From NCBI GenBank assembly GCA_028708585.1, contig JAQVYO010000003.1, positions 1-24,886 of the forward strand: DNA of 24,886 bases, read 5' to 3'. Both the position numbers and the translations under genes were made by a program. Numbering within the stretch: the first letter of the stretch is position 1; each line of letters starts with the position of its first letter. The notes under the pieces were generated by a model. The model saw only the letters and a program-made list of their open reading frames with translations, searched no databases and had not been told where the DNA came from. This document shows positions 21,939-24,886 of the stretch, piece after piece. Source of the DNA: Oscillospiraceae bacterium (GTDB lineage: Bacteria > Bacillota > Clostridia > Oscillospirales > Oscillospiraceae).

Positions 21939-24329
21939 ATGAAGCTATCCAGAAAATGGCTGTCTGAATTTGTGGATACCGGCGCGGTTTCTGACCGGGA
22001 ATATGCGGAACGGATGACCCTGTCCGGCTCCAAGGTGGAGTCCGTCGAGGATGTAGGCGCAGCCATACAAAACGTGGTGGTGGGAAGGCTTCTTTCGGTG
22101 GCCCCTCACGAAAATTCCGATCATCTTTCCATCTGTTCGGTAGACGCGGGAAGGGGCGGCCCCCTCACCATTGTCACCGGCGCCAAAAACATTCGGGCAG
22201 GGGACCTGGTCCCGCTGGCGCTGGACGGGGCGGTTTTGCCCGGCGGCGTGCGCATCAAGAAAAGCGTGCTGCGGGGGGTTCCGTCGGAGGGAATGCTCTG
22301 CTCACTGAAAGAACTGGGCCTCACTGTCCACGATTTTCCCTATGCCGTAGAGGATGGAATTTTTATTTTGCAGGAAGACTGCCGGGCGGGGGAGGATATC
22401 CGGCCGGTCCTGGGGCTGGACGACCGCATTGTGGATTTTGAAATTACCAATAACCGGCCGGACTGCCTTTCGGTCATTGGCCTTGCCCGGGAAACCGCCG
22501 CCGCTTTTGGCAAAAAGCTGCGGCTGCATACGCCCCGGGTGCAAGGCTCCGGCGGGGAGATCGGGCAGGACCTTTCCGTTTCCATAGCGGACCCGGACCT
22601 TTGCTCCCGCTATACCGCCCGCATGGTGAAAAACGTCCGGATCGCTCCCTCCCCTCAATGGATGCGGGAACGGCTCCGGGCTTCGGGCATTCGGCCCATC
22701 AACAACATTGTGGATATCACAAACTATGTAATGCTGGAATATGGGCAGCCCATGCATGCCTTTGACGCATCCTGCATCCGCGGCGGAAAAATTGTGGTCC
22801 GCCGGGCGGGGAAAGACGCCGCCATCACCACTTTGGACGGGGTTTTACGCCCCTTAAAGCCCCATATGCTGGTGATCGCCGACGAAACCCATCCTATTGG
22901 CATCGCCGGAGTCATGGGGGGCGCCAACAGCGAAATCACGGACAAAACCGGCAGCATCCTGCTTGAATCAGCCAACTTTAGCGGAGTATCCGTCCGGAAG
23001 ACCGCCATTGCCCTGGGCCTGCGCACCGATGCGTCCGGCCGGTTTGAAAAAGGGCTGGACCCCGAGAACACGCTGCCCGCCGTCCAGAGGGCCTGCGAGC
23101 TGGTGGAGCTTTTGGGCGCGGGCGATGTGGTGGGAGGCGTGGCGGACGTTGTGGCAAACCCGCCCGCTCCGGTAACCCTTTTGCTGGAACCGGACAAAAT
23201 CAACCGCCTTTTGGGCACAGACCTGTCTTCGGAAGAGATGAAGCACAGCCTTTCCTCTTTGGGCTTTTCCTTTTCCGGGGAGAAAATGACCGTTCCTTCC
23301 TGGCGGGGGGATGTGCGCCATTATTCCGATATCGCAGAGGAAGTGGCAAGGCTGTATGGGTATGACAAAATCCCCGCCGCCTTGATGCGGGGGGAAACCA
23401 CTTTGGGAGGGCTAACCGCCGCGCAGACCGCCCGGCGCCAGCTGGGCGCCCTGTGCCGGGGCATGGGCTTTTCCGAGATCATGACCTATTCGTTCCTCTC
23501 CCCTTCCTGCCACGATAAAATCCGGATGCGGGAGGACGACCCCCACCGGAAGGCCATCCGGATTCTAAACCCCCTGGGGGAGGACACCAGCATTCTGCGC
23601 ACCCACGCCATTCCCTCCATGCTGGAAACGCTGGCCCGCAACTTGAGCTGCCGCAACTCCACAGCCTGGCTGTACGAATTTGCCACCATTTACCGTCCCC
23701 GGGAGGAGATCAGCCAGCTGGCCGACGAACGTCAGCTTTTATCTTTGGGCGCTTATGGCGGCAATATGGACTTTTACGTTCTCAAAGGAATGGTGGAAGC
23801 CATTTTGGCCTCCATGCGCATTTCCTCTCTGTCTTTCACGCCGGAACCGGACGTTCCCGCCTATCATCCCGGCCGGTGCGCCTGCGTCTCTTCCGGCGGG
23901 ACGCCCTTGGGCATTTTCGGCCAGGTGCACCCGCTGGCAGCGCAAAACTACGGCATGAGCCAGGACACGCCGGTGTTCGCCGCCCAGCTGCGGTTCTTTT
24001 CCCTTCTGTCCCGGCGGGAGCCGGAGCCTCAGTATCAGCCCCTGCCCCGCTTCCCTTCTATTTCCCGGGACATCGCCCTCGTCTGCGACAGGGGGATTCC
24101 TGTGGCCGTTCTGGAAGAGTGCATCGCCCGCGGAAGCTCCGGCCTGGTGCGCGGCGTCCAGCTGTTTGACGTTTACACCGGCGCACCCATTCCCCAGGGA
24201 AAAAAGAGCGTCGCTTTCTCTTTGACTCTCCGGTCAGACGATAAAACCCTTACCGATGCGGAGGCGGATCAAGATGTGGGCGCCATTCTGGCTTTGCTGA
24301 AATCGGAGGCCAACGCCGTTTTGCGGTGA
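21939..24329 (+). CDS. pheT: Phenylalanyl-tRNA synthetase beta subunit PheT
   Basis: Large subunit of the synthetase, carrying tRNA binding and editing. The 796 residues show the normal domain order: N-terminal WLSEFVD, the EMAP-type tRNA-binding domain around 40-150 (with IVTGAKNIRAGD), the B3/B4 editing domain (NNIVDITNYVMLEYGQPMHAFD), B5 around 400-470, the core, and a C-terminal anticodon-binding ferredoxin-like domain (RFPSISRDIALV onwards). The start has GGAGGAGA closely upstream. Length is standard and no frame damage is visible. Confidence 0.97.
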   Translation: MKLSRKWLSEFVDTGAVSDREYAERMTLSGSKVESVEDVGAAIQNVVVGRLLSVAPHENSDHLSICSVDAGRGGPLTIVTGAKNIRAGDLVPLALDGAVLPGGVRIKKSVLRGVPSEGMLCSLKELGLTVHDFPYAVEDGIFILQEDCRAGEDIRPVLGLDDRIVDFEITNNRPDCLSVIGLARETAAAFGKKLRLHTPRVQGSGGEIGQDLSVSIADPDLCSRYTARMVKNVRIAPSPQWMRERLRASGIRPINNIVDITNYVMLEYGQPMHAFDASCIRGGKIVVRRAGKDAAITTLDGVLRPLKPHMLVIADETHPIGIAGVMGGANSEITDKTGSILLESANFSGVSVRKTAIALGLRTDASGRFEKGLDPENTLPAVQRACELVELLGAGDVVGGVADVVANPPAPVTLLLEPDKINRLLGTDLSSEEMKHSLSSLGFSFSGEKMTVPSWRGDVRHYSDIAEEVARLYGYDKIPAALMRGETTLGGLTAAQTARRQLGALCRGMGFSEIMTYSFLSPSCHDKIRMREDDPHRKAIRILNPLGEDTSILRTHAIPSMLETLARNLSCRNSTAWLYEFATIYRPREEISQLADERQLLSLGAYGGNMDFYVLKGMVEAILASMRISSLSFTPEPDVPAYHPGRCACVSSGGTPLGIFGQVHPLAAQNYGMSQDTPVFAAQLRFFSLLSRREPEPQYQPLPRFPSISRDIALVCDRGIPVAVLEECIARGSSGLVRGVQLFDVYTGAPIPQGKKSVAFSLTLRSDDKTLTDAEADQDVGAILALLKSEANAVLR

Positions 24330-24374
24330 TCCGCATGCTCCAGCATATTTTGACAGGGCATTTTAAAATATTTC

Positions 24375-24403
24375 TTTACAAGTTGGCAATAGTAAGATAA
24401 AAT
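24375..24403 (+). promoter_or_regulatory. Promoter of the ireB gene
   Basis: TTTACA (24375-24380), 17-base spacer, TAAAAT (24398-24403), about 50 bases before the TTG start at 24454. It suggests independent transcription from pheST. Confidence 0.6.
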
Positions 24404-24453
24404 GCAACAAGGAAAAGTCTCCACATTATAAAACCATCCGGAGGTGAACGCCG

Positions 24454-24699
24454 TTGTTGGATTACACGCGCAAATTCGACCTAACGCAGGAAAAAGATAA
24501 GGAAATTAAAGAGATTCTGTCTTCCGTCTACCTGTCTTTGCAGGAAAAGGGATATAATCCTGTCAACCAGATCGTGGGGTACATTCTTTCGGAGGATCCT
24601 ACCTATATCACAAACCACAACAACGCCCGCAGCCTCATCCGCCGGATTGACAGGGATGAACTCTTACAGGCGCTTGTCCGATCCTATTTAACCAAATAG
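24454..24699 (+). CDS. ireB: IreB family regulatory phosphoprotein (UPF0297)
   Basis: The 81-residue protein is conserved along its whole length as IreB/YrzL: EKGYNPVNQIVGYILSEDP, YITNHNNARSLIRRIDRDE and a closing LVRSYL. In Enterococcus faecalis the protein is a target of the kinase IreK and modulates cephalosporin resistance; here Thr5 is a candidate phosphosite, but this is inference. The start is TTG at 24454 with GGAGGTGA six bases upstream. In many Firmicutes ireB is followed by ruvX; here a strong terminator follows at once, so it is transcribed alone. Confidence 0.92.
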   Translation: MLDYTRKFDLTQEKDKEIKEILSSVYLSLQEKGYNPVNQIVGYILSEDPTYITNHNNARSLIRRIDRDELLQALVRSYLTK

Positions 24700-24721
24700 C
24701 GGATTCCTGTTTTATGGTATC

Positions 24722-24768
24722 AAAACCGCGGGAACCATGAAGTTTTTCATGGTCTTTCGCGGTTTTTT
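24722..24768 (+). terminator. Intrinsic terminator after ireB
   Basis: Two-part stem: AAAACCGCG (24722-24730) with CGCGGTTTT (24758-24766), and inside it ACCATGAA (24734-24741) with TTCATGGT (24746-24753), separated by a small internal loop; the run TTTTTT follows at 24763-24768. Confidence 0.85.
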
Positions 24769-24868
24769 GTTGCTGACAACGTCCCAGCCGGGCCATCCAG
24801 GGCAGGGGCTGCCGGCACCTTTCCAGAGGAAATCAATTTTTTGGGAAAAACATTTGACAATAAGAATA

Positions 24869-24886
24869 AGATCGGAAGAGCAAACG
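24869..24886 (+). other. Illumina TruSeq adapter remnant at the contig end
   Basis: AGATCGGAAGAGCAAACG matches the start of the TruSeq adapter (AGATCGGAAGAGCACACG) at 17 of 18 bases. It ends the window, so these bases are almost surely not genomic. The preceding bases 24769-24868 show no gene; TTGACA at 24854-24859 could be the -35 of a promoter cut off here. Confidence 0.9.

Noticed and set aside
1..24886. CRISPR arrays, insertion sequences, integrases, prophage genes, tRNA or rRNA genes
   Set aside because: I saw no spaced direct repeats, transposase or recombinase motifs, cloverleaf genes or rRNA segments in either strand.

Overview
This window is GC-rich bacterial DNA that looks like chromosome from a low-profile Clostridia lineage (Firmicutes/Bacillota, probably near Oscillospiraceae/Ruminococcaceae; inferred from gene families and order, no database search possible). 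Pointers are an EcfA1-EcfA2-EcfT core followed by truA, a T-box leader in front of pheST, an IreB-family protein, a ClpE-type unfoldase, a DUF5711-type protein, an SLH-domain surface protein, AGGAGG-type ribosome binding sites, and frequent TTG starts. It appears to be a whole metagenomic or draft contig: the left end cuts through a gene and the right end finishes in 18 bases that match an Illumina TruSeq adapter at 17 positions.

Layout, left to right. 1-441 (-): 5' part of a polysaccharide pyruvyl transferase family gene with a one-base frameshift near the contig edge. 674-4993 (+): an RlmI/RlmK-like methyltransferase behind a strong sigma-A-type promoter, then ecfA1, ecfA2, ecfT and truA, with overlapping ecfA2/ecfT/truA junctions. 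5181-10125 (+): a DUF5711-like membrane-anchored protein, then cvpA-like, pgsA-like and clpE-like genes, closed by a clear intrinsic terminator. 10461-11774 (+): a secreted Ig-like/SLH surface protein. 12037-12894 (-): a TylF-type methyltransferase with an N-terminal Rossmann domain. 13100-14544 (+): queT and galU. 14741-15148 (+): an acidic protein of unknown function with its own promoter and a 22-bp-stem terminator; 15495-15971 (+): a YbaK-type deacylase. 16120-18060 (-): an LMW (arginine) phosphatase, rimI and tsaD. 18228-20389 (-): bifunctional NAD(P)HX repair enzyme and a GerS/LolA-like lipoprotein. 20584-24329 (+): promoter, Phe T-box riboswitch, pheS, pheT. 24454-24699 (+): ireB with its own promoter and terminator.

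The content is largely housekeeping: tRNA modification and charging (TruA, TsaD, YbaK-type editing, PheST), vitamin uptake (ECF core plus a QueT substrate component elsewhere in the window), envelope lipid and sugar metabolism (PgsA, GalU), protein quality control (ClpE-like, possible arginine phosphatase), metabolite repair (Nnr). I did not find convincing evidence of a new defence, mobile or biosynthetic system. The best second-look items are the adapter remnant, the edge frameshift, a terminator-like palindrome inside the end of ecfA1, several very long perfect hairpins, an uncharacterised acidic protein with a complete transcription unit of its own, and the fully readable UUC specifier of the T-box.
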